64,000 nt of DNA, from assembly GCA_032207245.1 (NCBI GenBank), contig CM063501.1:85794065-85858064 (forward strand), read 5' to 3'. The stretch is from Pardosa pseudoannulata. Its lineage: Eukaryota > Arthropoda > Arachnida > Araneae > Lycosidae. A model generated the notes under the pieces. That model had not been told where the DNA came from. It saw only the letters and a list, made by a program, of their open reading frames with translations, and did no database searches. The translations under genes and the position numbers were made by a program. Below, piece after piece: positions 47,956 to 60,639 of the stretch; position 1 is the first letter of the stretch, and each line of letters opens with the position of its first letter.

Positions 47956-48569
47956 CCTAAATATACATTATACATACATGGATGTACACAGTATCATAGT
48001 CAAGAGAATCTTAATTAAATTACTTTAAAAAATGGGTGGCTTAATTCAAGAAAAAGACAATTTTATATGAAGATAAAATAGGTTACATAATAGGATTATA
48101 AAAGTCGTAGCTTTCACATGGAAGAACAACAAAATCAGTTTAAATTAATAGCAAAAACATGAAATTGCACAATTTCAGTATTATTAGTACTGAAGTTATT
48201 TCATAAAATCATTTAAGTCCCAGCGTTGCGATATTTCGACAATAGTTGCTATTTGTGTAGCTATTTCATTGAGTCATGGGAATAAAAATATCTTCTACAG
48301 CTCTTAGTTTTTGAAAGAATGGAAATATTACTACGTCTCATACGTTAATGAATAATATCAAATATTAATTTGGTAATGATACGTATCTTGACAACGACGG
48401 CTATATATATATAAATATTGTTACGTAGATATTGCAAAATAGAGAGGCACAAAAACATATATTGAAGCGAGTATTGGTACACCTATTCCATTTGATTACC
48501 TTAAAATATGTATAAAACAAAATGTTATGTTAAACTACAACACAAAAGTGGTTAGAAGATAGATTGAAA
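47956..48569. other. Gene-free stretch
   Basis: AT-rich. Nothing recognised. Confidence 0.45.
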
Positions 48570-48879
48570 CCCCCCCCCGGGAGAAAATAAAAATAACAGG
48601 AAAGAGCTTAGTAGCAGACCACGGAAGGAAGCTGTGGCTAATTTTAAGAGAGAACTGGACATGACTGCTTACCGGACCAGAATAGGAATATTTACTGATA
48701 GTCTGCGTCCTATGAATAAAACAGACAATATGAATAAAGAACACTTACTCTTCTGTCCGGACCTTGATCCTACTTTACAATGTAGCGGTGATATTTACAT
48801 GCTGTATTGGTTGCCAGAGATCGCCTGTTCTGAACACTCGGTCTCCCGAAGTCTTTTAAATTTGGATTTTAAATGTTGA
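48570..48879 (+). pseudogene. LINE (RNase H / zinc-knuckle end) remnant
   Basis: The frame 'SRPRKEAVANFKRELDMTAY' leads to 'MNKEHLLFCPDL' and then 'SGDIYMLYW'. This layout is typical of the C-terminal tail of Jockey/R1-like non-LTR retrotransposons, where a (C)xxxC...HLLxCPxL knuckle follows an RNase H-like region. The first cysteines are lost and nothing upstream is recognisable. It is a 5'-truncated relic, and the assignment is tentative. Confidence 0.4.
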
Positions 48880-49047
48880 CTTTTAATATTTATTTTTATG
48901 TGCTTGGTATTTTAAATGTTTTTTTTCCGTTAATGGAATACCTTATTTCTGGAGATTAAGTTCCTTTTTTTGCCATAAATACTGTTAAGATATAGGAAAC
49001 GAATATGTCAAGGACACAAAGCTCTATTTAGTGCTCAACTTTATTAA

Positions 49048-49576
49048 TACATTGTATGCGGGACACGTACTAGCACGTTTTCTGACGATTGATACTTAAG
49101 CTCGGGTCACGTACTAGTACGGGTTAGTGTAACAACAGGGTTTGTTTATGGGTACAAAATAACGGTATAAACAGGGAAACGAAGCCGAATGTTCTTGTCT
49201 ACTACATAGATTCTTTAAAAATTCAGACAAATAAAAACTAGTTTTTACATTATTAGTTTTATGATTGCTCTTTTCATTTTATAATGTAAAAATGCTTATA
49301 TATAGCATAATCCGAAAAAATTAAAACTCTATACTACTATTTCTATTTCATTTTTCATATTTACTATACTATTATAAATGTATGCTCTAAAAAATATGTT
49401 TTTGTTTACAAAAATCTTATGGTTGTTATTTATTTATTTCAATATAAAATACGAAAAGTTGGTTAAAAAATTAAATAATTTTCGATCTATTGAGATTTAA
49501 CTAAATAACTAAATTTAAGAGCAAAATGACCGCTCGTGGTACAATTCCGCTGCGAAATATACGCGCACACAATGTG
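49048..49576. mobile_element. piggyBac family P2 MITE, 529 bp, intact TTAA sites
   Basis: TTAA lies at 49044-49047 and 49577-49580. TIRs are 'tacattgtatgcgggac' and 'gcgcacacaatgtg'. Subterminal palindrome units are 44 bp apart (49066, one base mutated, and 49110). The interior matches 20751-21618 in inverse orientation but lacks the transposase tail. Confidence 0.9.
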
Positions 49577-49580
49577 TTAA

Positions 49581-51732
49581 CAGAGCGTAGAACTAAAATA
49601 GTGAGCTTCCTGCTCTTTTATTCTGTAGTGAATATTCTGCAACACCGTAAAGCGAAGAATGTTCTAGTAATTTTTAGAACTAACAGAAAATAATGGTAAT
49701 TAAAATTAAAATTCCTCAACAGTGGTGACAGGATTCAAATTCTCGACCTCTATCGTGGAAGCCCAATGAGTTACCCGTTCATCGTAGTAGCCTTGGCAGA
49801 AATGCTTTCAGCTGCAATATGACTCTCCTTTTTAACTCGCCCTTCTCTCGAATATCTGCCAATCTTTATCCAGAGTATGTAAGATTGGAAAACTTTATCA
49901 CTATTAGCTTCGACCCGAATCAAAACCATTTGGTTTCCAGTTTATTAGTTATTGTTCTTTACTTTAAAAAAGGTACACTTGACCTTTTATGTTAAAAAAA
50001 AAACTGTAGTTTTTAAACATCAAGACACAACACCTCCATGCAAGCCTTTTATTCCAAAGATTTCATAACACTGACTATAATGGCCAAGTTGCCATACACA
50101 GAAAATAAACTTTATAAGAAATATATGTTACATTTGACGTCAGAATAACCCTCTTGTCACATCGTTTCCCCCATAGTAATATTTTAGGAAGAATTCATTT
50201 GAGATCGCTCTAAAGACTATTAAGTGTTTCCATACAAATATGTATACATTTAAATCTTTAATATTTTTAGTTACTGGCGGATTAATCAAGCAAAACAATT
50301 GTTGATAGTACAAAAGTGTAAAAATCAGTCCTTTTTTAGCAGCATCCATCAATTTTGCATTTATGCATGATCAATATCGTTCCCATTATTGCAACTTTGA
50401 ATAGATAATTATTCTAGATTTCCTACGGAAAAAATATTTAATGACAGTTTAAGTTTGAAAATTTAGAAATATTTATTACTACTATTTGCACTTCTGATTT
50501 GTTTTATTTATTTATTTTAGTTTTTTAATTTTTTTAGTTTTTGCTACCTGTGGCAAGGGGTAACACACATTTTGTAACTGGAACTGCATTAGTTGGCAGG
50601 GCACACACTTTCAACTTTTTTTGTTTCTGCGATTTCTGATACAAATTACTCGATGGTTCGTCAAAGTGGTTATTTTACAATTTCGAAAAATTCATCTGGT
50701 TAATATAATTATATCGAAGGTATTATATTACTTCCTTTTTATCGTCTTCCCTTCTGATGTTATGCTTCTATTATTTTTCACTATCCACTTGGTTTAGTTT
50801 CGGTTGTGTGCCATTAATTTTTGACAACACATGTGTCTGTATTGGTAAATCTTTTATAAATTTTGCACATAATATTGTGGAAACATTTTATGTCATTGGT
50901 GTAATTGTAGTATTTTGTACCAAAATATGTAATTTCAGCGTTTTTAGAGGTAATCGAGCTGCATCCTATGTATACATAAATATTGATCTTAGGAGTGTAG
51001 AAAGATTCATATTTCGCGCATCGCTAGTGTTGAGATACTTAGCTTATTTATCATAGTGATCTTCCATAGTTAAGGAAGTATTGTATGATAAGCTACGCAT
51101 TCCCGGTATGATAAGCTTATTATTTACTGTTGCCTAATTTTTTTCGTGTGTGGATTTTTTTTCTAAAGTTTGAATATAAATTGTTTGGTTTACTAGACGT
51201 TTAAGGAAACAGTGCATCTCCCAATGAAGTAAAATATACTAAAACTACATTATTTTCAATTTTGATTTTAATTTACCCAACTTTTCGTAATTTATTTCTG
51301 CTAGCATCCACCTATTCTGAGAAGATGAATTATTGGATTCAAACCTATTAAATTCTGTAATATTTAAATTTTTATAAAAAACTAAGTGGTTAAATTCAAT
51401 GATATTGTATTAACAATTTCATGGTTTTTAATTTGAATGTTTTCTTAGTGCTTTACCTTAAGTGTATCAGTTAAATTTTTAAAATTTTAATTAACACTGA
51501 ATTTTTCTCCTTATGTTTCAGTACTACAGAAACTTTTATATGTGTAAAAAGTATTTCTCTTGGGGTGTTATTATCGTTATGTTTACAACAGTAACAAATC
51601 ATAGCTTAACATTGTTTTTAATGTAGTTTTAACTGGGGAATATCAGTATTGATAAGTTATTCTTAATGTGCTTAATTTGTTCTTATTGTATTATAATTTG
51701 AACTGTAATTAAATATTTTTGCATTTATTTAG
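49581..51732. other. Intergenic stretch upstream of the TDRD7-like gene
   Basis: A tRNA-like relic lies at about 49729-49795 (minus strand: 'gaacgggtaactcattggg' and 'gagaatttgaatcc'). No convincing promoter or 5' UTR exon can be named. A 99-codon frame at 50757-51056 is AT-biased and unlike any family I know. Confidence 0.4.
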
Positions 51733-51742
51733 ATACTTCAGT

Positions 51743-51836
51743 ATGGAAAAACAAGACCTGCGTGCAAGTGTATTGCTAAATTTGCGATCAGTAACTCAGA
51801 GCTGTAAAGGTGGAGTTCCTTTTGAGCGTTTACAGA
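51743..51836 (+). CDS. TDRD7-like exon 1: start of LOTUS (OST-HTH) domain
   Basis: Met at 51743 begins a 31-codon exon plus one base, with donor 'gtatgt'. A possible acceptor ('tttatttag') just upstream at 51732 suggests the ATG exon follows a non-coding 5' exon. The Met lies at the same place as in animal TDRD7 proteins, a few residues before the first LOTUS helix. 'LRSVTQSCKGGVPFERLQ' is the first helix and the conserved K-G-G-V-P turn. LOTUS domains of TDRD5/TDRD7 (fly Tejas/Tapas) bind the Vasa helicase in germ granules and serve the piRNA pathway; this function is inferred from the family. Confidence 0.88.
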
Positions 51837-52238
51837 GTATGTTATGTTTTTAATATCTTGAACTACTTTGATGTTTGTTAGTTTATGAAAGTAATAAAAA
51901 TTAATTTTCAAAAGTGGAATATCAACATTACAAATCATTCTGACATAAATCATATGATAAAATTGCAGTATATAACATTTAAATGGTTGCAGGTACTTAA
52001 TAAAAATTGAAATTTTATTTTGCTGAAATTTAAGGAAGGTGCTTCATGGGACAAATTTATTTCAGCTATGCGTGAAACACTTGTGTATATCCATTGTAAC
52101 ACTGTGAATTAGCCCGGTATGTAGGGGGTGCCATATGGCAGAGGAGAGTTCCTCACACATTTTGTGTGAATGCAACTACTACTGTGCCAAGATCTGAATT
52201 CCTTGGGTATCACTTCGAGCCGTGGGAGTTGATTAACA

Positions 52239-53025
52239 TGGTTTCCGCGCACGTGGAAAGTCATGGAAAATCATGGATTTAGATAATGGATTAATTTTGT
52301 CATGGAAAGTCTTGATTTTTCAAGTAAAATAAGTAAAAGTCATTGATTCACTAAACTACTGATTAAAAGAAAATGCATTGAATTGTTTAATTCTATTTTT
52401 ATTTGTCATTTGGCTGAAGTTACTGAGTTTGGTATTTATGTATTATCCTATTGACCCTATTGCCAAGTAAAATTTGTTCACCAAGGAAACTCAAAACAAG
52501 AAAGCTTAATGGGTGGGCAAATGTATATTATTCTGGTTTTTCCTTAAATTGTAGATTGAAATTTTATTAATATAATAATTTTTTTTAATAAAAATTAGTT
52601 AAGATTTTTGCACAAAATATAAGTTTATTTGTAGGGACACTGTATATAAACATTATAGAGTTATATTTGACTATTATTCATGGTCACCTGGATAATACCA
52701 AAGTACCCTGAATTCAAATTGGAAACATTTAGATTGAAAAATTGCTATATGATTAAACTTAGGTATGTAGATACAACAATTTATTTTTATGTATGTGAGT
52801 TTATTAACACTTATAAAGTAAGTTTATAGTTTTTTTTATGATAAAATTCCTGTAATTTCTCTAAAAGCATATATTTTATTTGTTATCAGAAGTTGTACAT
52901 CAGAAGTTTTATTCATATATACTTTAACGAAAGCTTTTTAAAGTCATGGAAACTGATCTGCTAAATCAGGAAAAGTCATGGATTTGAAAAATTTTATTTT
53001 GGCAAATATCCTGGATTAACTTCCC
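52239..53025. repeat. GTCATGGAAAA-type repeat
   Basis: The left end has 'gtggaaagtcatggaaaatc'. The right has 'aaaagtcatggatttgaaaa' and 'atcctggattaacttccca'. It is related to 63096-63940, which opens 'gggttcccatggtcatgaaa'. Non-coding; superfamily unassigned. Confidence 0.5.
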
Positions 53026-55532
53026 AGTTAAAATGTTGCTGGACTTTATCTCAGCTATTGGTCTCTCTGAGATCTAATGGCTAATATTTCTTAACCTTGT
53101 GCTGGAACTCCTTGCTCCAGTGAATGGTTTTTTTTTTCAGTACAATAGGTCTTGCCGCAGTGCTTGTGCCCTTGTGGGCCGCCCCACCCTAATTCTAATT
53201 CTAACACTATGAATAATGTTCAAAATAGAAAGAAATAAGAATTAAGGTAGAAAGAATAAAATGCAAGAATTTAGTTTAGAATAAAACGGATTTTTCAAAT
53301 ATAAAGATTGCACAAATTTTTCGAAATGTAAGAATTTTATACATAATAAATCTGTGTATAAAGTGAGTTATATGAATATGAAGTGAAAATGTTGCATGAA
53401 TTTAACACAACAATAATTTGCTTAATTTAAGAAAAGAAGAAAATGTAAAGTTTCTTATGTTCACGCGCCATAGACATATATTAGCATACTTTTAAAATAT
53501 TGCATTTTAAGTCATTTTTTTGTTATATGTCATACTTTTGGAGATTCATAAGATAAAATTAATTTCTAAATGAATTCAGAAACTTCTTAAAGAGCAGCTT
53601 CTGGTTGTTACACCTGTGCAGCCATTTCAGCAAGTTTGCTGCAAATTATGATATGGTTCATGAACTCAGGAAAATGAGACTATTGGGTAGGGAGGGAATA
53701 AACCTGTTCTGAAGTATTGGGCATTGATATAGGTTATTGTACAATTCAAAGCAGTTATCTAATTCATACTAGGAGTGTTTGTGATCCAGAAAACCATCTG
53801 GTGAATTTTGCATTTACCACCTTCAGGTTTTTAGAGAAATATAATTATAAAGTATTTTCTGTTTACTGAAAAGTGGATCAAAGAATGCAACATATTCCTT
53901 TTGACTTTTAAAGAATTTGGCAACTACAGTGATGCATTCTGCTAGATCTTGAATCTTAAAAAAGATGTTGAAACTTGGTAGGTTAATTTAGACAATATAC
54001 TGCAGGAAAGTACAGAAAAAGGCAAGAATAATTTACAATTTCGAGGGGAAGAAATGGTTAGGGATAAAAGTTTTGGTATCTGTAAGGCCCATAAGAGAAG
54101 TTAAATGTTAAAATTGTGGAAGAGGACATCATTTATGTTGAACATGAATAAAAGTAAAGATAATGCTGAAAAAAGAGCATCCATACTATACTAGGAAAAA
54201 AAAATACTTTTAAGTTTAAAATAAAAGTTATTCTGTTAAATTAAGATAATCTGCTTTTATTTAATTTTTTTACAGAGTAAAATGAAAATTTTTAAAATGT
54301 ATTTTAGCATCTCTGCATATTTAAAAGATAATTTTTATTTTGTTGTTTCTATAGAGATAAGTTATTCTCCCTTCCAAAATGTTGTTTACTTATATTTGTG
54401 TATTTCTCTTAATGTCCTTAAAACTTTCCTGAATAATATTTTTTATTTGGTAGCATAAACACCTATCTATACTGATTGGTCATTTTATGAACATAATTTT
54501 CTTGACTATTTTTTCTACTTTCATATATGGAAAAAACAAAAAATAATAAATATTAGATATGAAATTTTTTTTTCAAAATTGAAAGTTATAGTAAGTTCTA
54601 TAAAATTCACAAAGATTACAGTCAAAATCCTTCACTGTACATTTCATATAGCTTTTACTTGTAACAGGTGCAACTGTTACAAGTTAAACCATTAAGGAAA
54701 AAAAAAATAAGCTTTATTTTTCTGCTAATTGGCTGTTTTCCAAAGGCATAAAATTAAGTTATTGAGGGTAATATAATGGAATAGATATATTTTAAATATT
54801 TCTTTTTTACATAGTTAAAAAATTAAACTTTAGCACTGTGCTGTATAAATTTATTTTATTAATAGCATATTGAGATTACTTTTTTACCTTCTAGATGAAA
54901 GATCTATTGATTAATGTAATTTGTAAAAAAAAAATGATAATTAGGTTTTATTTTAAAGCAATAGTAGTCCATTGTCTTAGTTTAAAAATTTCTGTATTAA
55001 ATGAACTTTGAAAAATTTTAATTTTTCACTCTTTTTATTTACCTTTTTTATTTGTTTGTTTCCACTTGAGATAATTTGTTTCATTCATAGCCAAAATTAT
55101 TTTCATTAGTTATTTTTGCCAATTTCTTATGTACCACAGAACTAGAGGGCTAGGCCCTGGTAGTTTTGTCAACCTATCATCCTGTGATCCTTGGACAAGT
55201 AGCTTTAATTTCATGCTTTAATTTGAAATATTTATTTAGCAATTTTTTGTAATAGTATAAAATTTTAAGTCTTCTAATTTCCTTTATTCTTAACTTTACT
55301 TTGAATAGTCTCAAATCTAATATATATGCTGGAAAATAGTTTTATAGCATCCTTTACATGATAATCAAACTTTTGTATTATTGTAAATTAATGACAGCAG
55401 ATCAGGGGGTCTAGAAATCAATTGTTATCTAGTAATTAGTTTATTAGCAATGACATATACAAGGGAGAGAAGATGGGGGTTTCCCATCATGGACAAGAAG
55501 ACTGAAATAATATCCATTAAATTGAACTTTAA

Positions 55533-56051
55533 CCCTTTAACGAACAGTGGTTTTACAGCTACCACCTGTTAAGTTTCTTTTTTCTATTTTTTAAAGACAT
55601 AGGAATGATTTTTTTTAAATTTTCTATGTTTATGATATTTGAAACTTACAGCAGATAAAAACACTACATTTAATTAATTTCTCCATTTGAAATATGCATT
55701 TTTAAACTTGCTTTAAACAGAAAATTCAGAAATTCAATTGATCTTCCTTGTGACCCCAAATACCTATATTTATCCAAGCAACACTTAAAAACTGTTAAGC
55801 TATTTTTTTTATTACACATTTTTAATGTTAATTATTCATTGTACTACCACCTTTATAAAAATTTAAAAGAAAGTATTAACTTCACACAGTACAAAGGGAT
55901 AGTTTTGCATTTAAATAAGACCACAAACCTTTCTTTCTCCCAATAAATGCACAATTTTTACATGTATTTTACACTTATAAGGTTCATAGGTAACATTTAT
56001 AAACTAATTTCATTAAATCTTAAGACATTTATATTAGTGTCCTTTAAAGGG
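55533..56051. mobile_element. piggyBac-type MITE (family P1), copy 2
   Basis: TTAA lies at 55529-55532 and 56052-56055. Ends are 'ccctttaacgaacagtgg' and 'tgtcctttaaaggg'. It is 519 bp and collinear with the 690-bp copy at 4595 apart from indels. Confidence 0.9.
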
Positions 56052-56747
56052 TTAAACAATGTTTATGCATTGGTGCAGGAATTTGTGTTATATTTTTGTT
56101 AAATAGCAATATAATAATTGCTTTAATATTAATTAATAAAATGGCCAGGTCATCACATATAAATTTTTTTTTTGTCTGCAGCACTTTAAATCTATACACT
56201 ACCCCTTTAAATAAAGTCTTTGTACATCACAGAAATGATTGTGACTGCATGTCAGAAATTTTTTAGTTCTTTTTTAACCCTCTGAAATTTTTAATTTTTT
56301 AATCTGAAATGCAAATTTTTGAATCTATGCATTTGCAGATAATCTGGTTATATTATGAATTTTTTAAAGCTATATCAGAGTTTTGCTCTATGGTAAATTT
56401 TTCAAGAGATTTGAACTACTGTTACAGTCTTTCATGCACTTATATAAAGTAAATTTAAAAAAAAAAGTTTAAAAAAGTAAATTGTGTTCTGAGTTATAAT
56501 TTTTTGCTACATTTTTTACAAGATATTTTTTAGGGGTGATTGTCTCATAGGATTGATTTCCTTGTCAGATATATTTTTGATAAAACACATTTTTATTCAA
56601 AACTTTCCTATTAAAATATAAATTGTTATTCATTAATAGCATATTCAGTAGGCTGATTTCTTTACTGTAATTGTCAGATAGTTAGAAACAATTATGTAAT
56701 ATGTGTTTATGTTGCATTCAGTAAATAACAAACCTATGCAGGGTTCC

Positions 56748-56870
56748 TACAGTCTTATAAAGTCCTTAAGAACTCCTTAATTTTAGCTTTCATTTTTAAG
56801 GGCCCTTAAAACCCCTTAATTTTTGTCAAAGGTCCTTAAAAACTCCTTAATTTTTAAATTGGAATGTGAT
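56748..56870. repeat. CCTTAAAA-type tandem-like repeat
   Basis: It opens 'gcagggttcctacagtctta' and then repeats 'ccttaaaa(c/a)..ccttaattttt' four times with small differences. It resembles the ends of GGTTCC-type MITEs such as 63096-63940. The matching end was not found. Confidence 0.5.
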
Positions 56871-57625
56871 TAATTTCTCCATCAACGCGATCCACCGTCG
56901 TCACGTGATTTCCTATCAGTTTTCTTATGGGACAGTTTTTTTTAGTTACTTATTATTTGACCAATAAATAATCTTTCGCATACTGAAAAGGTTTAAAGTC
57001 AGTTGCCCTTTCTTAATAGCTAACAGTCATGCAGATTTTAATTAATCAAAACATGGAGGTTGGGGGGGGGGTTGTAGATATTTCAGTTACTTATCAAAGT
57101 TTAATTTTTCTTGCATTGAATGTAATAGAAAAGTCTAAAACTTTCTTCTTTCCCAATGAACGTCTGGTATAATCAGCTAGTATTTTTTGTGTTCTCCACA
57201 GACTAGAAAGATTCAGGAATTCTGGTCAGAACTGTATGGACGATGGTTGAAAATCTCTTACTGAAATTTCATTTGCTTGTGAAATTCAGTTCCTCCACAT
57301 TTATTTGCTGTTAGGATTCCCTGACTGCTCATTGTTCCTTATTTAATGCCTCTATTTCAAAATGTATAAAATGCATTTAAGATTGCAAGTTTATAAAATT
57401 TTTCTCTGTTGGAAAAAAAATTGGGTGTAAAAGGCTCTGGGTTGTTATTTATTAAATGTACCTAATACTTTCAGTAATATTTTAGATTTAAATATAAATG
57501 TATATTCTTCAAATTCTTTGTAGTAACAGTATAAGGTGATAATTTGTTTCAGTTGTGGTTTCATGTTTAGTATAAATAACATTCTTATTTGCTGCTAAAC
57601 AAATTTTGGATGTTTTCTTTTATAG

Positions 57626-57731
57626 GAGATTACAGAGACCTTTTAGGTTCACCAATACCATATAGAGATTTAGGCTATAATTCATTAGAAGCATTCATTC
57701 GAGACATTCCTGAGGTCATCTCTCTGACAAA
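57626..57731 (+). CDS. TDRD7-like exon 2: core of LOTUS domain
   Basis: The acceptor 'ttttatag' and donor 'gtaatg' bound 106 bases. Two bases finish Arg32, 34 codons follow (residues 33-66) and two bases are left over. 'DYRDLLGSPIPYRDLGYNSL' then 'EAFIRDIPEVI' is the diagnostic centre of the LOTUS fold (xYxxLxGxxIPxxxLGYxSLxxFLxxIPxV). All the consensus positions are present. Confidence 0.95.
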
Positions 57732-57738
57732 GTAATGT

Positions 57739-57766
57739 TATTTATTTATTTATTTATTTATTTTTT
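57739..57766. repeat. (TTTA)n microsatellite
   Basis: Six to seven TTTA units right after the exon 2 donor. Confidence 0.9.
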
Positions 57767-60494
57767 TGTAGTTAATGTAGGAACGATATAATGTATAAGA
57801 TGATGTATAATCAATATTTGTAATACTTTATTGTGCAGTTTTTGGCATCTAGTTGATATTGGACATAAACATCTTAAGGTAGAATCCCAGTTCCGGGGGC
57901 CTGCTGCCATGTTTTTGGGTCTATTTCTGTACAAGTGCTCTCCAAATTGTCGCCAAGTGATGGTTACAATTTGTGCTTCATTTTGTATTAAGTTTATACT
58001 CCAAAGCATATTTTGAACAAAAAAAACTTGAAATTTTGTTATGATGAATACAAATTTAAATTTGAGTTTTTAATGTATTTTTGTACTGTTTATTGAACTA
58101 AACAGTGCAGATTTTTTGCAATAGGTGTAAATTAAGCAAAATATAAGCATTAGTTGGTTATATTTAGGCAATTATGCTTATAAAATATTTAGTTATATTT
58201 ATAAAATATGGTTGCTATTTAATGAAATTATTTGGAAACCATGGAGTGTCTTCGATTAATTATGAAATAATAAAGTACATTACATATTGCTTTTAGAAAT
58301 TTAGCTTAAACTGGAAAGAAAACAACAGAGTAATTGCTTTAAAGAAATTATTTAAAATTCTAAAGAAAATGAGGGGGATAAATGATTTTTCTTATCCAAG
58401 GAAGGCAAAGGCCCACTTGACCTCACTATTAACAATTGGCAAAATAATATAATTTAAAAAACAGTGTAATATACTATAAAATAATATTTTAGAATATTTC
58501 TTCTTTGTTTGGTATTAAAATTAGATACAATTTGAATAAAAAGGTTTGAAAAATATAAATGTGAAATTTAATAAATATTGCACTTACCTAAATTAGGTAT
58601 TCCATTTGCATGATACAACTTATTACTAATATTTGACAGTATAAAAACAAGCTTAAATACATTAAAACCTCAATAATGTCATTTCAAACCTTTTATTATT
58701 CAAAATATGCTTTGGAAATCGTATATAAAAAATTACCAGAAGGGCACGATCAAAATGAAAAAAGATGCGAAATGGATGCTAGAAAATCCAAATTCAGTGG
58801 TCTTGAAGTATTGTTAGTTACAAGAACCAATAACAGTAAAGTATTCTAATCATGTGTTATTTCCCCTAATACCCTAAAATAAAGGCACCGATTGACATCC
58901 CCACATTTTTTCATTGGTGGCTGAAGAGTCCGATAAGAAGAGCAAGGTTTGCCAGAAACTGAGTTCTAGAATTTGGCGATATCGCTCATGCTTGGCGTGC
59001 CCACTGAACTGGGGTCCCCCAAACTGGTATACGGCCCCTCTAAAACTAATGTGTTCATTGTAAATTAGCAATTTTCAGCCTTTTTTTCTATGCCTCTATA
59101 ATTTTTTTTCTGTGACTTCCTATCATTTATTTTTAATTGGTACAATGATAGAAATTTTTAAACAATACTTTGTTAAAAAAAATTGTGAAAACTTCAATTA
59201 ACAGAATAACAAAGATTTTCTATAACATGCACAAATATGTAAATTAGTGTTTATATTATATAAGGAAATTGTATATCTAAAAATTATTAAAAAAACTGGA
59301 ATTTTTATTGCTATGATATGAAGTGTGGTTTGGAATTTGAAGTTTTATTTAAATCTTCAAATTGCATAGGTAACAGTCCATTATATTTTGAAGTAATGTT
59401 CGATGGAGTGTCTTCAATACTTGCTGTCAGTTCTTATTTTTTATTTTTTTTATAAATAAGTTGAATTAGGAAAATTTGAACATATAAGCAACAGCACATG
59501 TTGAATTTCTACCCAAAGCTGACATTTATTGAGCTTTAATTTTTATATTTTTACAGAATGGGTAAAGGAGGGAGTGTTCATTATTGGCTAGAAGTAGAAA
59601 TAGAATTGTCATATGCAGTTTATAGTTTCTAGATAGATTTTTGTATATTTTGGGTCAGTTTTTTTAAACCCATTTTGATAAAAGTGTAATATTTAAGTAA
59701 GATTTCTAAATTAAACTGTCAAAACTTTTAAAATTAGTAAAAATATTGAGTGAATTAAATAGTGAATTGGACGATTTTATGAGCTGTACTTAACTTTTTA
59801 CAAAACTGTTTTTTCTCAGGGTTAATATAATTTCTTGCTAAGTAGAAAAATATATTCCTTGAAAATTGTGACTACTAAAATTAAATAAATTAGGATATAT
59901 ATCTTTCCAGCTCTTTACCAAATTTATTAAGTTATCCCCACTAAAAAATGCTGGGAAACTATTGAAAGACACCCTTAAGTTTATTAGCATCCAACTATAG
60001 AATTACTTTCCTTTAAAGTTACTGTTTTACATTTATATATTGTATTCTTTATTTCCATTTACTTTTTGTTGAAGCATAATAAAGAGCTACTGATCACAAA
60101 ATACCTTTTATTAAAGGCACTAAAATAGTGATAATACAAAAATACGAGGTACATTGGGCTTTTATAGTTTTCTTAAGATCCTGAGCCGAGCCAATCAAAT
60201 TACATGCTCAAGACAAAACTAATAACACATAACCAATGTAAACACAAAAGGGTCAACTGAAGAAAACCTCGTATGTCTGAAAAAGCTATTACTTAAATAA
60301 TAATAAGCAGCCAAAACAATAAGTCTCCAAGTATGAGTGCGATTACATATTTCAACACTTTTGTTAAAATAAGACTTGTTGTTTTAATGTTATTTACTTA
60401 AATAGGGCTAAAGTTAAAATTTAATTTATTAACTAAAGCATACAAACTTTTTTCTTTTAACTATATTCTAATTCTTTTCTTGTATGTTCTATAG
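57767..60494. other. TDRD7-like intron 2 (2.8 kb)
   Basis: AT-rich, with no supportable exon. The short open frames at 57758-58016 and 58874-59071 overlap on both strands or lack motifs. Confidence 0.6.
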
Positions 60495-60591
60495 GAATAG
60501 TGATGGGCAGCTAGTGGCTGAAGGTGTACCAGATGCTTCAACAGCTCATATTGTAAGCCTTGTGTCTAGACAAAAAGCTGATACACGAAAG
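60495..60591 (+). CDS. TDRD7-like exon 3: end of extended LOTUS domain
   Basis: The acceptor 'ttctatag' and donor 'gtaaac' bound 97 bases. One base completes Lys67, and 32 codons run to Lys99, ending at a codon boundary. 'DGQLVAEGVPDASTAHIVSL' and 'VSRQKADTRK' match the beta-hairpin and the extra C-terminal helix (TAHIxxLVxRQ) that define the extended LOTUS type able to bind and stimulate Vasa-class helicases. Later exons (further LOTUS and Tudor domains are expected in TDRD7) were not found before the window ends. Confidence 0.93.
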
Positions 60592-60639
60592 GTAAACATT
60601 TTGTTTTTGTTGCATAAGTTAATAGTGAAATTTCTCCTA

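Larger units (their letters stand above)
51837..57625. other. TDRD7-like intron 1 (5.8 kb), AT-rich
   Basis: It holds a GTCATGGAAA-type repeat (52239-53025), a piggyBac P1 MITE (55533-56051) and a CCTTAAAA-type repeat (56748-56870). The rest is AT-rich DNA without a supportable exon. Confidence 0.7.

Noticed and set aside
49729..49795. Possible tRNA gene on the minus strand
   Set aside because: B-box and A-box-like motifs are present, but no cloverleaf with a paired acceptor stem could be drawn. Probably a SINE relic.
50757..51056. 99-codon plus-strand frame upstream of the TDRD7-like gene
   Set aside because: Phe/Tyr/Ile-rich translation from AT-rich DNA, with no recognisable domain and no splice evidence.
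58874..59071. 65-codon minus-strand frame in TDRD7-like intron 2
   Set aside because: No domain, no splice signals and no repeated copy; treated as chance.
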